Shown: positions 1 through 12,241, counted from the stretch's first letter. The stretch is 64,000 bases of DNA from Enterobacter cloacae (GCF_013375935.1 NZ_CP056117.1:868001-932000); one strand, 5' to 3'. Notes: generated from the letters alone by a model not told the origin. A program made the numbers and translations.

Positions 1-431
1 GCGATCTGCTGCTTAGCGCCTGCGCGTTACATGAAATTGGTTTGAGCGTGGAGTACAAGCAGGCGCCGCTGCACGCGGCCTGGCTGGTGCGCAATCTCGA
101 TTTGCCGGGCTTTACGCCCGCGCAGAAGAAGCTGCTGGCCACCCTGTTGCTGAACCAGACCAACGCCGTCGATCTCTCTTCGCTTCATCAGCAGAACGCT
201 GTGCCCCCGCGCGTGGCCGAGCATCTTTGCCGCCTGCTGCGCCTGGCCATTCTGTTTGCCAGCCGCCGTCGCGATGATTTGCTGCCGGACATTACGCTGG
301 TGGCGGACGACGAGAAACTGACGCTGACGCTACCGAAAAACTGGCTTGAAGATCACCCGCTTGGCGCAGAACTGGTTGAGCAGGAGTTCCAGTGGCAAAG
401 CTATGTGCACTGGGCGCTTGAGGTGAAGTAA
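1..431 (+). CDS. gppA: GppA, pppGpp phosphohydrolase / exopolyphosphatase (3' part only)
   Basis: The reading frame is open from the window edge (codons begin at base 3) and gives about 142 C-terminal residues. The tail, with [17 protein letters not shown] and the ending [11 protein letters not shown], matches the end of enterobacterial GppA as I remember it. GppA converts pppGpp to ppGpp in the stringent response. Its N-terminal actin-like catalytic domain lies outside the window, so only the HD-like C-terminal domain is visible. The neighbouring, convergent rep gene matches the usual gppA-rep order in E. coli. The methionine-initiated frame at base 42 is internal and not a real start (the codon there is GTG). 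Confidence 0.93.
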   Translation, partial: DLLLSACALHEIGLSVEYKQAPLHAAWLVRNLDLPGFTPAQKKLLATLLLNQTNAVDLSSLHQQNAVPPRVAEHLCRLLRLAILFASRRRDDLLPDITLVADDEKLTLTLPKNWLEDHPLGAELVEQEFQWQSYVHWALEVK

Positions 432-473
432 TCGTCTGTACAGTGCCGGGGGCGCTTACCCGGCCTGCAAAAA

Positions 474-2865
<2,392 letters not shown>

Positions 2866-2868
2866 TCC

Positions 2869-2903
2869 AAAGCCCGGTGCATTCACTCACCGGGCTTTTT
2901 TTT
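2869..2903 (+). terminator. Intrinsic terminator of ppiC
   Basis: The arms AGCCCGGTG (2871-2879) and CACCGGGCT (2888-2896) pair perfectly around an eight-base loop and are followed by eight T residues. It sits four bases after the ppiC stop, between convergent ppiC and cysE. Confidence 0.9.
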
Positions 2904-2918
2904 CGGGATTGCCGGCGC

Positions 2919-3740
2919 TTAAATTCCATCGCCGTATTCGAAGGTGTGGTGGATCCCGTTGAAGTGCTGATCCATATCCATCGACGGTTTATCGCTGTCT
3001 GGCTTACCGACGATGCGCGCCGGGACGCCAGCGGCAGTGGTATGCGGCGGTACCGGCTGTAGCACAACCGACCCCGCGCCAATCTTCGCTCCGCGTCCGA
3101 CTTCGATATTGCCCAGGATTTTAGCGCCTGCGCCAATCATCACCCCTTCACGAATTTTCGGATGGCGATCGCCGCTGGTTTTACCGGTACCGCCCAGCGT
3201 AACGGATTGCAGGATCGACACGTCATCCTCAATCACCGCCGTTTCCCCGACGACAATGCCGGTGGCGTGATCGAGCATGATCCCGCGGCCAATTTTCGCC
3301 GCCGGGTGAATATCGACCTGGAAGGTCACGGAGACCTGGTTTTGCAGGAAGATAGCCAGCGCGCGGCGGCCCTCTTTCCATAACCAGTGACCGATGCGGT
3401 AAGCCTGTAAGGCGTGAAAGCCTTTGAGATACAGCAGCGGCGTGGAATATTTATCGACGGCCGGGTCACGCGTGCGCACGGCCTGAATATCACAGGCGGC
3501 AGAGGCGATCATCTCCGGATCTGCGGCGTAGGCTTCTTCCACCACTTCGCGGATGGCGATAGCAGGCATGATAGGGGAAGCCAGCTTATTGGCGAGCATA
3601 TAGCTCAGGGCGCTGCCGAGATTTTCGTGCTTGAGTAGCGTCGCGTGATAGAAACTGGCCAGCATAGGCTCACAGTCTGCCAAAGCTCGCGCTTCGGCTT
3701 TAATATTGTTCCAGACGATATCCAGTTCTTCACACGGCAT
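2919..3740 (-). CDS. cysE: CysE, serine O-acetyltransferase
   Basis: CysE acetylates L-serine with acetyl-CoA, the first step of cysteine synthesis, and is feedback-inhibited by cysteine. The 273-residue product equals the E. coli length. It has the N-terminal helical SATase domain (EELDIVWNNIKAEARALADCEPMLASF), then left-handed beta-helix hexapeptide repeats (IHPAAKIGRGIMLDHATGIVVGETAVIEDDVSI) and the flexible C-terminal tail ending HTFEYGDGI. The start is set at MPCEELDIV, preceded by GGAG at proper spacing; an upstream extension to 3794 has no family support. It is the last gene of the yibN-grxC-secB-gpsA-cysE transcription unit. Confidence 0.97.
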   Translation of the reverse strand: MPCEELDIVWNNIKAEARALADCEPMLASFYHATLLKHENLGSALSYMLANKLASPIMPAIAIREVVEEAYAADPEMIASAACDIQAVRTRDPAVDKYSTPLLYLKGFHALQAYRIGHWLWKEGRRALAIFLQNQVSVTFQVDIHPAAKIGRGIMLDHATGIVVGETAVIEDDVSILQSVTLGGTGKTSGDRHPKIREGVMIGAGAKILGNIEVGRGAKIGAGSVVLQPVPPHTTAAGVPARIVGKPDSDKPSMDMDQHFNGIHHTFEYGDGI

Positions 3741-3815
3741 TGCTTGCTCCAGACGATAGTTAATGACCAGCCAGTTCTGCGCTGGCTGGGTCATTCAGGT
3801 GACGATATTTCCCGG

Positions 3816-4835
3816 CTAATTGCTGCTGCGCTCGTCCTTGCGCGCACGACCTAATAAGGTCAATGCTGCCTCGCGCGCATTTTTTCCGCAATACAATACC
3901 TGATAAATTTCCTCGGTTATTGGCATTTCGACACCAAAACGGTGCGCCAATTCGCGAACTTCTTTGGTATTGCGATAGCCTTCAACCACCTGACCAATCT
4001 TCTCCTGCGCGCTTTTAACATCGCTGCCCTGTCCGAGCATCATGCCAAAGCGGCGGTTACGCGACTGGTTGTCGGTGCAGGTCAGCACCAGGTCGCCCAG
4101 GCCTGCCATCCCCATAAAGGTGGCCGGATCGGCACCCAGCGCTTCGCCAAGGCGGGACATTTCGGTCAGCCCGCGGGTAATCAGCGCCGTACGCGCATTC
4201 GCGCCGAAACCGATGCCGTCGGACATCCCGGCGCCAATAGCAATGACGTTCTTCACCGCACCGCCCAGCTGCACGCCGATAAAATCGGGGTTACTGTACA
4301 CGCGGAAGCTCTTGCCGCAGTGCAGCAGCTGCTGGAGATCGTCGGAGAAGGCCTGGTCGGTGGATGCCAGCGAAATCGCTGTCGGCAGGCCAGCAGCCAG
4401 CTCTTTGGCAAAGGTCGGCCCGGAGATCACCGCCAGGGGGATCTCCGTACCCAGCGCTTCGCGGGCAACGTCCTGCAACAGACGTCCGGTTTCGGCTTCC
4501 AGCCCCTTCGTCGCCCACACAACGCGCGCATCCGCACGCATCAGCGGCTTAATCTGACGCAGCACTTCGCCAAACACATGGCTCGGCACCACAATCAGAA
4601 TATTGCGGCTGGCGGCCAGCGCGGTCGCAAGGTCGCTTTCCAGATGCAGGGAATCAGGGAACGGAACGTCCGGGAGAAACGCCACGTTGCAGCGGTCGTG
4701 TTGCAGCGTCGCGATATGTTTTGGATCGTGGCCCCACAGGACCACGTCGTGACCATTTCTTGCCAGCGTGATGGCAAGAGCGGTGCCGTAAGAGCCGGCA
4801 CCGATCACAGTCATTGACGCATTAACAGTGCTCAT
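3816..4835 (-). CDS. gpsA: GpsA, NAD(P)+-dependent glycerol-3-phosphate dehydrogenase
   Basis: GpsA reduces dihydroxyacetone phosphate to sn-glycerol 3-phosphate for phospholipid synthesis. The 339 residues equal the E. coli length. The N-terminus carries the Rossmann motif [10 protein letters not shown] (residues 12-21). Further on are the conserved [15 protein letters not shown], the catalytic-lysine segment [13 protein letters not shown] and GLGDLVLTC. Its ATG overlaps the secB stop by one base (TGATG), indicating translational coupling. The role is essential for membrane lipid supply. Confidence 0.98.
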   Translation of the reverse strand: MSTVNASMTVIGAGSYGTALAITLARNGHDVVLWGHDPKHIATLQHDRCNVAFLPDVPFPDSLHLESDLATALAASRNILIVVPSHVFGEVLRQIKPLMRADARVVWATKGLEAETGRLLQDVAREALGTEIPLAVISGPTFAKELAAGLPTAISLASTDQAFSDDLQQLLHCGKSFRVYSNPDFIGVQLGGAVKNVIAIGAGMSDGIGFGANARTALITRGLTEMSRLGEALGADPATFMGMAGLGDLVLTCTDNQSRNRRFGMMLGQGSDVKSAQEKIGQVVEGYRNTKEVRELAHRFGVEMPITEEIYQVLYCGKNAREAALTLLGRARKDERSSN

Positions 4836-5302
4836 CAGGCATCCTGATGTTGTTCGGCACCTTCGCCAGCCTGCTGTTGCAGGTAGTTCATGAACAGCGC
4901 ATCAAAGTTCACTGGCGCAAGGTTCAGCTGTGGGAACGTACCGCGAGAAACCAGGCTGGTGATGCATTCACGTGCATACGGGAACAGGATGTTCGGGCAG
5001 TATGCACCCAGGCAATGCGCCATCTGGTTGCCTTCAATACCGCCGATGGAGAAGATGCCGCCCTGCTGTACTTCGCACAGGAATGCAGTTTCTTCGCCCA
5101 GAGAAGCGGTTACGGTTACACGCAGTACGACTTCATACACGTCATCCGCCAGCTGGGTGGATGCGGTATCCAGATCAAGTTTAACCTCTGGCTGCCAGTC
5201 TTTCTGGAAAACGTGCGGCGCATTTGGCGCTTCGAAAGAGACATCCTTGGTGTAGATGCGCTGGATCTGGAAAGTCATTTCGGTGTTGTTTTGTTCTGAC
5301 AT
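4835..5302 (-). CDS. secB: SecB, protein-export chaperone
   Basis: SecB is a tetrameric cytoplasmic chaperone that keeps preproteins unfolded and hands them to SecA. The 155-residue acidic product is the E. coli length. It begins [20 protein letters not shown] and contains the conserved [29 protein letters not shown] stretch, shown here only as a landmark near residues 85-115. The start ATG has a clear AAAGGG ribosome-binding site. It lies between grxC and gpsA as in E. coli. Confidence 0.98.
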   Translation of the reverse strand: MSEQNNTEMTFQIQRIYTKDVSFEAPNAPHVFQKDWQPEVKLDLDTASTQLADDVYEVVLRVTVTASLGEETAFLCEVQQGGIFSIGGIEGNQMAHCLGAYCPNILFPYARECITSLVSRGTFPQLNLAPVNFDALFMNYLQQQAGEGAEQHQDA

Positions 5303-5334
5303 GGAAAAACCCTTTTTAATTGTCCTAAAGTCTC

Positions 5335-5586
5335 TTAGCGCAGCAGCGGATCGAGTCCGCCACGCGCGTCGAGCGCATACAAGTCATCACAGCCGCCAAT
5401 GTGCTGCGCATCAATAAAAATCTGTGGAACCGTCGTGCGGCCACTGCGTTGGATCATCTCTTCGCGTTTAATCGCGTCACCATCGATCGGCAGTTCCTTG
5501 AACGTTACGCCTTTGCTGGTCAGCAGCGCTTTCGCCCGGTGGCAGAACGGGCACGTTGCTTTGGTGTAGATCTCAATATTGGCCAT
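5335..5586 (-). CDS. grxC: GrxC, glutaredoxin 3
   Basis: This glutathione-dependent dithiol oxidoreductase has 83 residues and the CPFC redox centre in [14 protein letters not shown] (E. coli has CPYC). The cis-proline TVPQIFID and the [19 protein letters not shown] tail bind glutathione. The ATG at 5586 is chosen over the GTG one codon upstream because it gives the family MANIEIY start. It sits in the yibN-grxC-secB operon. Confidence 0.96.
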   Translation of the reverse strand: MANIEIYTKATCPFCHRAKALLTSKGVTFKELPIDGDAIKREEMIQRSGRTTVPQIFIDAQHIGGCDDLYALDARGGLDPLLR

Positions 5587-5597
5587 CACTTAACTCC

Positions 5598-6029
5598 TTA
5601 TTTGCCGCGCACTAAAGGAAGATTCTCCCCGCTCCAGCCGGAAATGCCTTCTTTCAGTACCGTTACGTTTTCAAAACCTGCTTTATGCAGTGCGTTGGCA
5701 GATTCCTGCGCCTGCATGCCGGTGCCGTCAACAACGATAATCGGCTGGGCTTTATGCTTCTCCAGCTCACCAATGTTGTTTGCTTTGATTTCCGCAGGCA
5801 GCAGGTTGATAGCACCTGCAATGTGGCCCTTACGGAAATCGTCGCGCTGACGCAAATCAACCACAACGGCGTCCTCTTTGTTGATCAGACGAGTCGCTTC
5901 ACCGCGGGTGATCACCTTAATTTTAGACGTCAGTCCCTTAAATGTGGTGAACAGTACAGCGACCAGCAGGCCAATCCACGCGATGCTCAGGACCGGATGG
6001 CGGCTAACGAATTGCATAATTTCTTGCAT
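5598..6029 (-). CDS. yibN: YibN, membrane-anchored rhodanese-domain protein lacking the usual cysteine
   Basis: This 143-residue protein has one N-terminal membrane segment (about residues 11-29, [18 protein letters not shown]) and a cytoplasmic rhodanese fold ([24 protein letters not shown]). Length and sequence match E. coli YibN throughout. In the E. coli protein as I remember it, the active-site loop reads SGMQCQ; here the codons give TGMQAQ, so the loop cysteine is alanine. The mature domain has no other cysteine, so sulfurtransferase activity seems unlikely. It is the first gene of the grxC-secB-gpsA-cysE operon. Confidence 0.93.
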   Translation of the reverse strand: MQEIMQFVSRHPVLSIAWIGLLVAVLFTTFKGLTSKIKVITRGEATRLINKEDAVVVDLRQRDDFRKGHIAGAINLLPAEIKANNIGELEKHKAQPIIVVDGTGMQAQESANALHKAGFENVTVLKEGISGWSGENLPLVRGK

Positions 6030-6279
6030 GGGGGGTAACTACTCCCGACGTAGTGATTAAAAAAAACCAGGACAGGAGTATACCTGTGCGTTGTGGCAAA
6101 TACAGCCAGCGACATAAAGCTAATCTATTTTCTGCGGCATGCCACGTAAAAAAAAGCCTCAAAATGTCCTGAGAACAGCATTGCCTCCGCTCTTTCTTTG
6201 ATCTTCTGCGGCTATTTTATCGATTCAGCTGTAGTAAAATTACGCAAATTTTTTGTCTCTTGAGCATGAGGTTGTCGCA

Positions 6280-7824
6280 ATGTCGGTGTCTAAAAAACCT
6301 ATGGTACTGGTGATTCTGGATGGCTATGGCTACCGTGAAGATCAACAGGATAATGCCATTTTCAACGCCAAAACCCCGGTTATGGATGCGCTATGGGCAA
6401 AACGTCCCCACACGCTGATTGATGCGTCTGGCCTGGAAGTGGGTCTGCCAGATCGCCAGATGGGTAACTCTGAAGTGGGTCACGTTAACCTGGGTGCGGG
6501 CCGTATCGTTTATCAGGACCTGACGCGTCTGGACGTTGAAATCAAAGAACGTACCTTCTTTGCCAACCCAACGCTCACCGGGGCGGTTGATAAAGCCGTT
6601 GCCGCAGGTAAAGCCGTTCACATCATGGGCCTGCTCTCTGCGGGCGGCGTTCACAGCCACGAAGATCACATCATGGCGATGGTAGAGCTGGCCGCCGAGC
6701 GCGGTGCGGAAAAAATCTATCTGCACGCGTTCCTGGATGGCCGTGATACGCCTCCGCGCAGCGCTAAAGGTTCTCTGGAAGCGTTTGAAAACAAATTAGC
6801 CGCGCTGGGCAAAGGCCGCGTGGCGTCCATCATTGGCCGTTACTATGCCATGGATCGCGACAACCGCTGGGATCGCGTAGAGCAGGCCTATGACCTGCTG
6901 ACCCTGGCAAAAGGCGAGTTCCAGTTCGCGACCGCCGTTGAAGGCCTTGAAGCCGCTTACGCGCGCGATGAAAACGACGAGTTCGTGAAGGCAACCGTTA
7001 TCCGCGCTGAAGGCCAGGCCGATGCCGCCATGGAAGATGGCGATGCGCTGATCTTCATGAACTTCCGTGCTGACCGCGCGCGTGAAATCACCCGTGCCTT
7101 CGTCAACGCCGATTTCGACGGTTTCGCCCGTAAGAAGGTGGTGAAGATCGATTTCATCCAGCTGACCGAGTACGCAGCGGATATCAAAGCCCCTTGCGCT
7201 TATCCGCCCGCGTCGCTGGAAAATACCTTCGGTGAGTGGATGGCGAAAAACGATAAAACCCAGCTGCGTATTTCTGAAACTGAAAAGTATGCACACGTGA
7301 CCTTCTTCTTTAACGGCGGCGTGGAAGAGCCGCTCAAAGGCGAAGACCGCATTCTGATTAACTCACCGAAAGTTGCGACGTACGATCTGCAGCCGGAGAT
7401 GAGCTCTGCGGAGCTGACCAAAAAACTGGTGGCCGCGATCGAAAGCGGTAAATACGACACCATCATCTGTAACTACCCGAATGGCGATATGGTAGGCCAC
7501 ACCGGCGTGATGGAAGCCGCGGTGAAAGCGGTTGAAGCGCTGGATCGCTGCGTTGAGCAGGTTGCGAAAGCGGTCGAATCCGTAGGTGGCCAGCTGCTGA
7601 TCACCGCCGACCACGGCAACGCGGAACAGATGCGCGATCCGGCAACGGGACAGGCGCACACCGCACATACCAACCTGCCTGTTCCGCTGATTTATGTAGG
7701 TGATAAATCAGTAAAAGCAGTGGAAGGCGGCAAGCTTTCCGACATCGCGCCAACCATGTTGTCGCTGATGGGTATGGAAATCCCTAAAGAGATGACTGGC
7801 AAGCCGCTGTTCATCGTGGAATAA
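6280..7824 (+). CDS. gpmI: GpmI, cofactor-independent phosphoglycerate mutase
   Basis: This Mn2+-dependent enzyme interconverts 3- and 2-phosphoglycerate in glycolysis. The 514 residues equal E. coli GpmM/GpmI. The alkaline-phosphatase-fold metal sites are visible: [12 protein letters not shown] at the start, the catalytic-serine motif [43 protein letters not shown] and [13 protein letters not shown]. The ATG at 6280 gives the family start [11 protein letters not shown]; an extension upstream to 6253 lacks support. It heads a gpmI-envC-yibQ run. Confidence 0.98.
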   Translation: MSVSKKPMVLVILDGYGYREDQQDNAIFNAKTPVMDALWAKRPHTLIDASGLEVGLPDRQMGNSEVGHVNLGAGRIVYQDLTRLDVEIKERTFFANPTLTGAVDKAVAAGKAVHIMGLLSAGGVHSHEDHIMAMVELAAERGAEKIYLHAFLDGRDTPPRSAKGSLEAFENKLAALGKGRVASIIGRYYAMDRDNRWDRVEQAYDLLTLAKGEFQFATAVEGLEAAYARDENDEFVKATVIRAEGQADAAMEDGDALIFMNFRADRAREITRAFVNADFDGFARKKVVKIDFIQLTEYAADIKAPCAYPPASLENTFGEWMAKNDKTQLRISETEKYAHVTFFFNGGVEEPLKGEDRILINSPKVATYDLQPEMSSAELTKKLVAAIESGKYDTIICNYPNGDMVGHTGVMEAAVKAVEALDRCVEQVAKAVESVGGQLLITADHGNAEQMRDPATGQAHTAHTNLPVPLIYVGDKSVKAVEGGKLSDIAPTMLSLMGMEIPKEMTGKPLFIVE

Positions 7825-7855
7825 TCGCTCCCCATGAGGGGAAAGGCGATTTTTT
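7824..7855 (+). terminator. Terminator-like hairpin between gpmI and envC
   Basis: ATCGC (7824-7828) pairs with GCGAT (7846-7850) and CCCC (7830-7833) pairs with GGGG (7838-7841). An asymmetric internal bulge separates the two stems, and six T residues follow. It begins at the gpmI stop codon and overlaps the most upstream possible envC start, so it may attenuate envC-yibQ transcription. Confidence 0.6.
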
Positions 7856-9117
7856 CAATCACATGGGTCGTGAAGCCGCTTAGGTTATCAGTCAGACCTC
7901 TGCTTTACGCCAGCGCACTCAGCGCTGGCGTATTGCTGTGCGCCGCATCCGCCCACGCGGATGACCGCGACCAGCTTAAATCCATTCAGGCTGATATCGC
8001 CGCTAAAGAGCGCGCCGTACGCCAGCAGCAGCAGCAGCGTTCAGCCCTGCTTGCCCAGCTTAAAAAGCAGGAAGAGGCCATCTCCGCCGCCGCGCGTAAG
8101 CTGCGTGAAACGCAAAACACCCTTGCTCAGCTCAATAAGCAAATCGATGAAATGAACGCGTCGATTGCGAATCTGGAGCGTCAGCGTGACGCACAGGAGC
8201 GCAACCTTGCTGCACAGCTTGATGCCGCCTTCCGCCAGGGTGAGCACACCGGCCTACAGCTGATCCTCAGCGGTGAAGAGAGCCAGCGCGGGCAGCGCCT
8301 GCAAGCCTACTTTGGCTACCTGAATCAGGCGCGTCAGGAGACTATCGCGCAGCTCAAACAGACGCGCGAAGAGGTCACCACGCAAAAAGCCGAGCTGGAA
8401 GAGAAGCAGAGCCAGCAGCAGACGCTGCTCTACGAACAGCAGGCCCAGCAGGCGAAGCTTGAGCAGGCGCGGAATGAACGTAAAAAGACGCTCGCCGGAC
8501 TGGAGTCCTCTATTCAGGCAGGACAAAGCCAGCTGAGCGAAATGCGCGCCAACGAATCGAAGCTGCGTAACAGCATCGCCCGTGCGGAAGCCGCGGCCAA
8601 AGCGCGCGCTGAAAAAGAGGCGCGTGAAGCACAGGCCGTGCGTAATAAGCAGCAGGAAGCCTCCCGTAAAGGCACCACCTATAAGCCTACTGAAAATGAA
8701 CGTTCCCTGATGTCGCGTACCGGCGGCCTCGGTTCACCTCGTGGCCAGGCCTACTGGCCCGTTCGCGGTACGATTCTGCATCGCTATGGCGAACAGTTGC
8801 AGGGTGAGCTACGTTGGAAGGGGATCGTTATCGGTGCGTCTGAAGGTAGCGAAGTGAAAGCCATCGCCGATGGTCGCGTTATTCTGGCCGACTGGCTGCA
8901 GGGTTACGGACTTGTGGTGGTGGTTGAACACGGTAAAGGCGACATGAGCCTTTACGGCTACAACCAGAGCGCGCTGGTCAGCGTCGGCACTCAGGTGCGC
9001 GCCGGCCAACCCATTGCCCTTGTGGGCAGCAGTGGCGGTCAGGGCCGCCCGTCACTCTATTTCGAAATTCGTCGCCAGGGTCAGGCGGTCAATCCACAGC
9101 CGTGGTTGGGAAGATAA
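7834..9117 (+). CDS. envC: EnvC, murein hydrolase activator
   Basis: EnvC is a periplasmic divisome protein that activates amidases AmiA and AmiB at the septum. It has a signal peptide (LLYASALSAGVLLCAASAHA), a long coiled coil rich in Gln/Glu/Lys (about residues 45-290) and a C-terminal degenerate LytM domain (GTILHRYGEQLQGELRWKG ... GRPSLYFEIRRQGQAVNPQPWLGR). Downstream of the signal region it closely follows E. coli EnvC (419 aa). The start is uncertain: the ATG at 7834 lies in the loop of a hairpin and has no ribosome-binding site; a GTG at 7870 (giving MKPLRLSVRP) is an alternative. Confidence 0.95.
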   Translation: MRGKAIFSITWVVKPLRLSVRPLLYASALSAGVLLCAASAHADDRDQLKSIQADIAAKERAVRQQQQQRSALLAQLKKQEEAISAAARKLRETQNTLAQLNKQIDEMNASIANLERQRDAQERNLAAQLDAAFRQGEHTGLQLILSGEESQRGQRLQAYFGYLNQARQETIAQLKQTREEVTTQKAELEEKQSQQQTLLYEQQAQQAKLEQARNERKKTLAGLESSIQAGQSQLSEMRANESKLRNSIARAEAAAKARAEKEAREAQAVRNKQQEASRKGTTYKPTENERSLMSRTGGLGSPRGQAYWPVRGTILHRYGEQLQGELRWKGIVIGASEGSEVKAIADGRVILADWLQGYGLVVVVEHGKGDMSLYGYNQSALVSVGTQVRAGQPIALVGSSGGQGRPSLYFEIRRQGQAVNPQPWLGR

Positions 9118-9120
9118 GTT

Positions 9121-10053
9121 TTGCTTCAATTTCGTCGAATTATTCTCTCCGTCGTCAGCGCGCTGGCGCTGGCTGCACCGGTTTATGCAGGCAAACTCGC
9201 GATAGTGATCGATGACTTCGGTTATCGCCCTCACTACGAAAATCAGGTGCTGGCGATGCCGCCAGCCATCTCCGTCGCCGTTCTTCCTAACGCGCCACAT
9301 GCCCGTGAAATGGCGACGAAAGCCCATAATAGCGGCCATCAGGTCCTCATCCATCTGCCGATGGCGCCCCTCAGCAAGCAGCCGCTGGAAAAAGATACTC
9401 TGCGCCCGGATATGAGCAGCGACGAGATCGATCGCATCATCCGCGACGCCTATAACAAAGTGCCGTATGCCGTGGGCCTGAATAACCATATGGGCAGCGC
9501 GATGACCTCCAGCCTGTACGGCATGCTGAAAGTGATGCAGGCGCTGGAGCGTTACAATCTCTATTTCCTCGACAGCATGACCATCGGCAACAGCCAGGCA
9601 ATGCGTGCCACTCAGGGGACGGGCGTGAAGGTCATCAAGCGCAAGGTCTTCCTGGACGACTCCCAGAACGAGGCGGATATCCGCGTGCAGTTCAACCGTG
9701 CGGTACAGCTGGCGCGCCGTAACGGGTCGGCGATTGCCATCGGCCATCCGCATCCGTCTACCGTACGCGTGTTGCAGCAAATGCTGCCGACCTTACCTGC
9801 CGATATTACGCTGGTGCGTCCGGGCGATCTGCTCAATGAACCTCAGGTGGATACGTCTCGTCCGGGTAGCGCGCAGCCACCAGCAACACAACCGCGTAAT
9901 CCGTTCCGCGGCGTGAAGCACTGCACGCTGAAACAGCCGCCTGAACCGGTGCATGCAACCCGCTTCTTCACGGTAATCAGCGAAAGCGTGAGCCAGAGTA
10001 CGCTGGTGCAGTATTTCCAGCATCAGTGGCAGGGCTGGGGGAAAAAGTCGTAA
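9121..10053 (+). CDS. yibQ: YibQ, divergent polysaccharide deacetylase family protein
   Basis: This 310-residue protein has a cleavable signal ([16 protein letters not shown]) and the 'divergent polysaccharide deacetylase' (DUF610) fold: [38 protein letters not shown] and the late [10 protein letters not shown]. It starts with TTG three bases after the envC stop, so it is co-transcribed with envC. Its substrate is not established. The stop codon directly abuts the stop codon of the convergent glycosyltransferase gene (10053/10054). Confidence 0.92.
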   Translation: MLQFRRIILSVVSALALAAPVYAGKLAIVIDDFGYRPHYENQVLAMPPAISVAVLPNAPHAREMATKAHNSGHQVLIHLPMAPLSKQPLEKDTLRPDMSSDEIDRIIRDAYNKVPYAVGLNNHMGSAMTSSLYGMLKVMQALERYNLYFLDSMTIGNSQAMRATQGTGVKVIKRKVFLDDSQNEADIRVQFNRAVQLARRNGSAIAIGHPHPSTVRVLQQMLPTLPADITLVRPGDLLNEPQVDTSRPGSAQPPATQPRNPFRGVKHCTLKQPPEPVHATRFFTVISESVSQSTLVQYFQHQWQGWGKKS

Positions 10054-10854
10054 CTATCTAATAAGATGTGAATCCGTATGCTTTCGGGCTGCGGGTTCCC
10101 CTTCATCCTGATGGCGATACCAGGCTTTGAAATATTTTAAAAAACTGTACAAGGTTGCATAGAGTCCCGTAACCACCCCAACTTTTCCCTGTCTCCATGC
10201 ACCGCTAAATAAATACCATTTAAAGAAGGCGCCAATAGCACTGACGATACCGCGTACGATTGAAGGTCTGGGTGCCTGATACTTTACCACTCGCGATGTA
10301 TACGTATTTAACTTATCAAACACTTCATGCAGGGAATAAAAGGTATCGTGTCGGACATGACCCGGTATTCGCATCACCTGCCCTGCACCAACGGCTTTAT
10401 CATCTACTGGTCGATTGTTAAATGTGACATAACGACGATTGAATAACCTCAAGGGATAGTCAGGGGAAGAAACCGGGTAGATTGTTCGGGTGCGCTCGCC
10501 TAATACATACCAGTAACGAGACAGACTCCACCCCCAGTCTGCTGGAGGTTCCTCTCTGGATTTTAGCGCGATGATATATTCCAGGGTATCTTCATCCAGT
10601 ATTTCATCACTGTCCATGCATAAAACCCAATCGTTACTTGACCGAGAAATGGCTATATTCATCTGTTCACCATGCATTGCATAGGGATGATAAATTGGTG
10701 AGATTCCATATTCTTCGAGAACAGATAACGTTTCATCATGGCTCCCGGAATCAACCACAACAATCTCATCCGCAATACGTATCAAAGGAGGTAAAACCTG
10801 ATGTAACAAACGAGCAGAGTTGTACGTCAAAAGGCATACGGTTAGCTTGAACAT
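10054..10854 (-). CDS. Family 2 glycosyltransferase, WaaE/KdtX-like
   Basis: The 266-residue protein has a GT2 GT-A core: LTVCLLTYNSARLL at the N-terminus, the nucleotide-sugar motif EIVVVDSGSHDET, and CMDSDEILDEDT with the metal-binding DxD. The C-terminal part (RPVDDKAVGAGQVMRIPGHVRHDTFYSLHEV ... LYATLYSFLKYFKAWY) follows the WaaE (core beta-1,4-glucosyltransferase) pattern, like the second copy beside coaD. The position between yibQ and tdh is where E. coli has yibD (waaH). The gene is AT-rich relative to its neighbours. Likely an LPS-core or surface-sugar transferase; donor and acceptor unknown. Confidence 0.8.
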   Translation of the reverse strand: MFKLTVCLLTYNSARLLHQVLPPLIRIADEIVVVDSGSHDETLSVLEEYGISPIYHPYAMHGEQMNIAISRSSNDWVLCMDSDEILDEDTLEYIIALKSREEPPADWGWSLSRYWYVLGERTRTIYPVSSPDYPLRLFNRRYVTFNNRPVDDKAVGAGQVMRIPGHVRHDTFYSLHEVFDKLNTYTSRVVKYQAPRPSIVRGIVSAIGAFFKWYLFSGAWRQGKVGVVTGLYATLYSFLKYFKAWYRHQDEGEPAARKHTDSHLIR

Positions 10855-11141
10855 ATTGTCCCCTGATCTTAATCAATTCGATCATGAGAGGATAGCTTCA
10901 GCCATTACCACTGTCATATCCGGGTCTGAACCATAATTTTTATTTACAAAACGGTGCTGGCATTAGCGAGTAGGGGTGACGCACGTCAGAAACGGGATAA
11001 ACCAGAGAGCATATGATTTAACTACTTGTTAAGTAACAATAAAATGATGCAGGCCCCTCTCTGGCATCGCAATCATTCCTTTTGGCAGACGTTAAGATTA
11101 TACTATCGTCAATATACTGCTTAAGTTGGTTTGGCGCGAAC

Positions 11142-12239
11142 ATGAAGAAAATTATTAGTTACCTGAAGGAAATTAACAGGCAACGAAACCATAAAACGAA
11201 AGAATTAAAAAGACGGTTAAAGCTACTTTCAGTAGCGCGCCAGCTCCATGATAAGCGGCAGGAAAAAATTGATGTTTCCCGTGTGAAGCGCATCCTTTTC
11301 CCTTTTGTAGACCTTGGAATTGGTGATGCTGTTTGCCACACCGGGACCTGGCATAGTTTAAAAGAAGCAGGGTATACGCTGCAGGTCATCGTCGAGGAAC
11401 GAAATCGCGATTTATTCGAAAAAATGACGGATATTGATGAAGTTTATATTGCTGATATCAATAACATCGATGCAATGAACACCATCGAGACAGATTTAGT
11501 CATTAGCCATTACGCATGGATGAAAAGAAAAGAATTGTTCAATACGCTTCTCCTGCGTAAAGTGCATTATAAATATGCCGTTGGATTTGGCGGCTGGCTG
11601 GATAAGCCTTATAACTTAATGTTGCCAATTGATTCCGAGTTCCACATTACCCATCCTCAAAAAGAAATACTTAACATATTGAATGTTAAGCCTGAATTCC
11701 TTCGTTATTCGTTACCCGATTTGCCGGAGCACGATGACTTTATTGACAGTTATCTGCAATCGCATTCTGGTAAAACGTGCGTTGTTCTCAATCCATTCGC
11801 AAGCGTTGCAGAGCGCAGCCTCTCGCCTTCACAGTTAGAAAAATTGGCGAATGAGATTACACAAAACCCAGATGTTCATGTGTTTATCATTGGCGAAGGT
11901 AAGAAACTTGCTGGCCTCCACATTGAAAATAGCCAGGTCACCATTTGTCGTTTCAACTCGCTCTGGGATGCCATAACACTTATCAAAAAAGCCGATTTGA
12001 TTGTCTCTGTAGATACAGCCATCGTACATATCGCCTGCGCCTTTGATAAAAAACTTATTGCTATCTATTTTTCCATGCTGCTGGATCATAATAAAAAATT
12101 CGAAGGCAATATCATTTTCGCGCCTGTTGGTAATAACTCAGAGCAGCTAATATTCGATAAACACCACAACAAACTTGATATCCAGTCTATTGCTGCAAAA
12201 GTACTCATCAAGCTTGGTTGCGAAAGAACTGCTGCATAA
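11142..12239 (+). CDS. Family 9 (heptosyltransferase-like) glycosyltransferase
   Basis: The 365-residue product ends with the GT9 signature ADLIVSVDTAIVHIACAFDK followed by LIAIYFS. Mid-protein GKTCVVLNPFASVAERSLS matches the ADP-heptose-binding strand/loop region of WaaC/WaaF/WaaQ relatives. The N-terminus is basic (KEINRQRNHKTKELKRRLK) with no membrane segment, fitting a cytoplasmic peripheral enzyme. The ATG at 11142 is preferred over a TTG at 11082, whose extra 20 residues look non-coding. It is divergent from the GT2 gene across about 290 bases of AT-rich promoter DNA. Probably adds a heptose or another sugar to LPS core. Confidence 0.78.
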   Translation: MKKIISYLKEINRQRNHKTKELKRRLKLLSVARQLHDKRQEKIDVSRVKRILFPFVDLGIGDAVCHTGTWHSLKEAGYTLQVIVEERNRDLFEKMTDIDEVYIADINNIDAMNTIETDLVISHYAWMKRKELFNTLLLRKVHYKYAVGFGGWLDKPYNLMLPIDSEFHITHPQKEILNILNVKPEFLRYSLPDLPEHDDFIDSYLQSHSGKTCVVLNPFASVAERSLSPSQLEKLANEITQNPDVHVFIIGEGKKLAGLHIENSQVTICRFNSLWDAITLIKKADLIVSVDTAIVHIACAFDKKLIAIYFSMLLDHNKKFEGNIIFAPVGNNSEQLIFDKHHNKLDIQSIAAKVLIKLGCERTAA

Positions 12240-12241
12240 GT

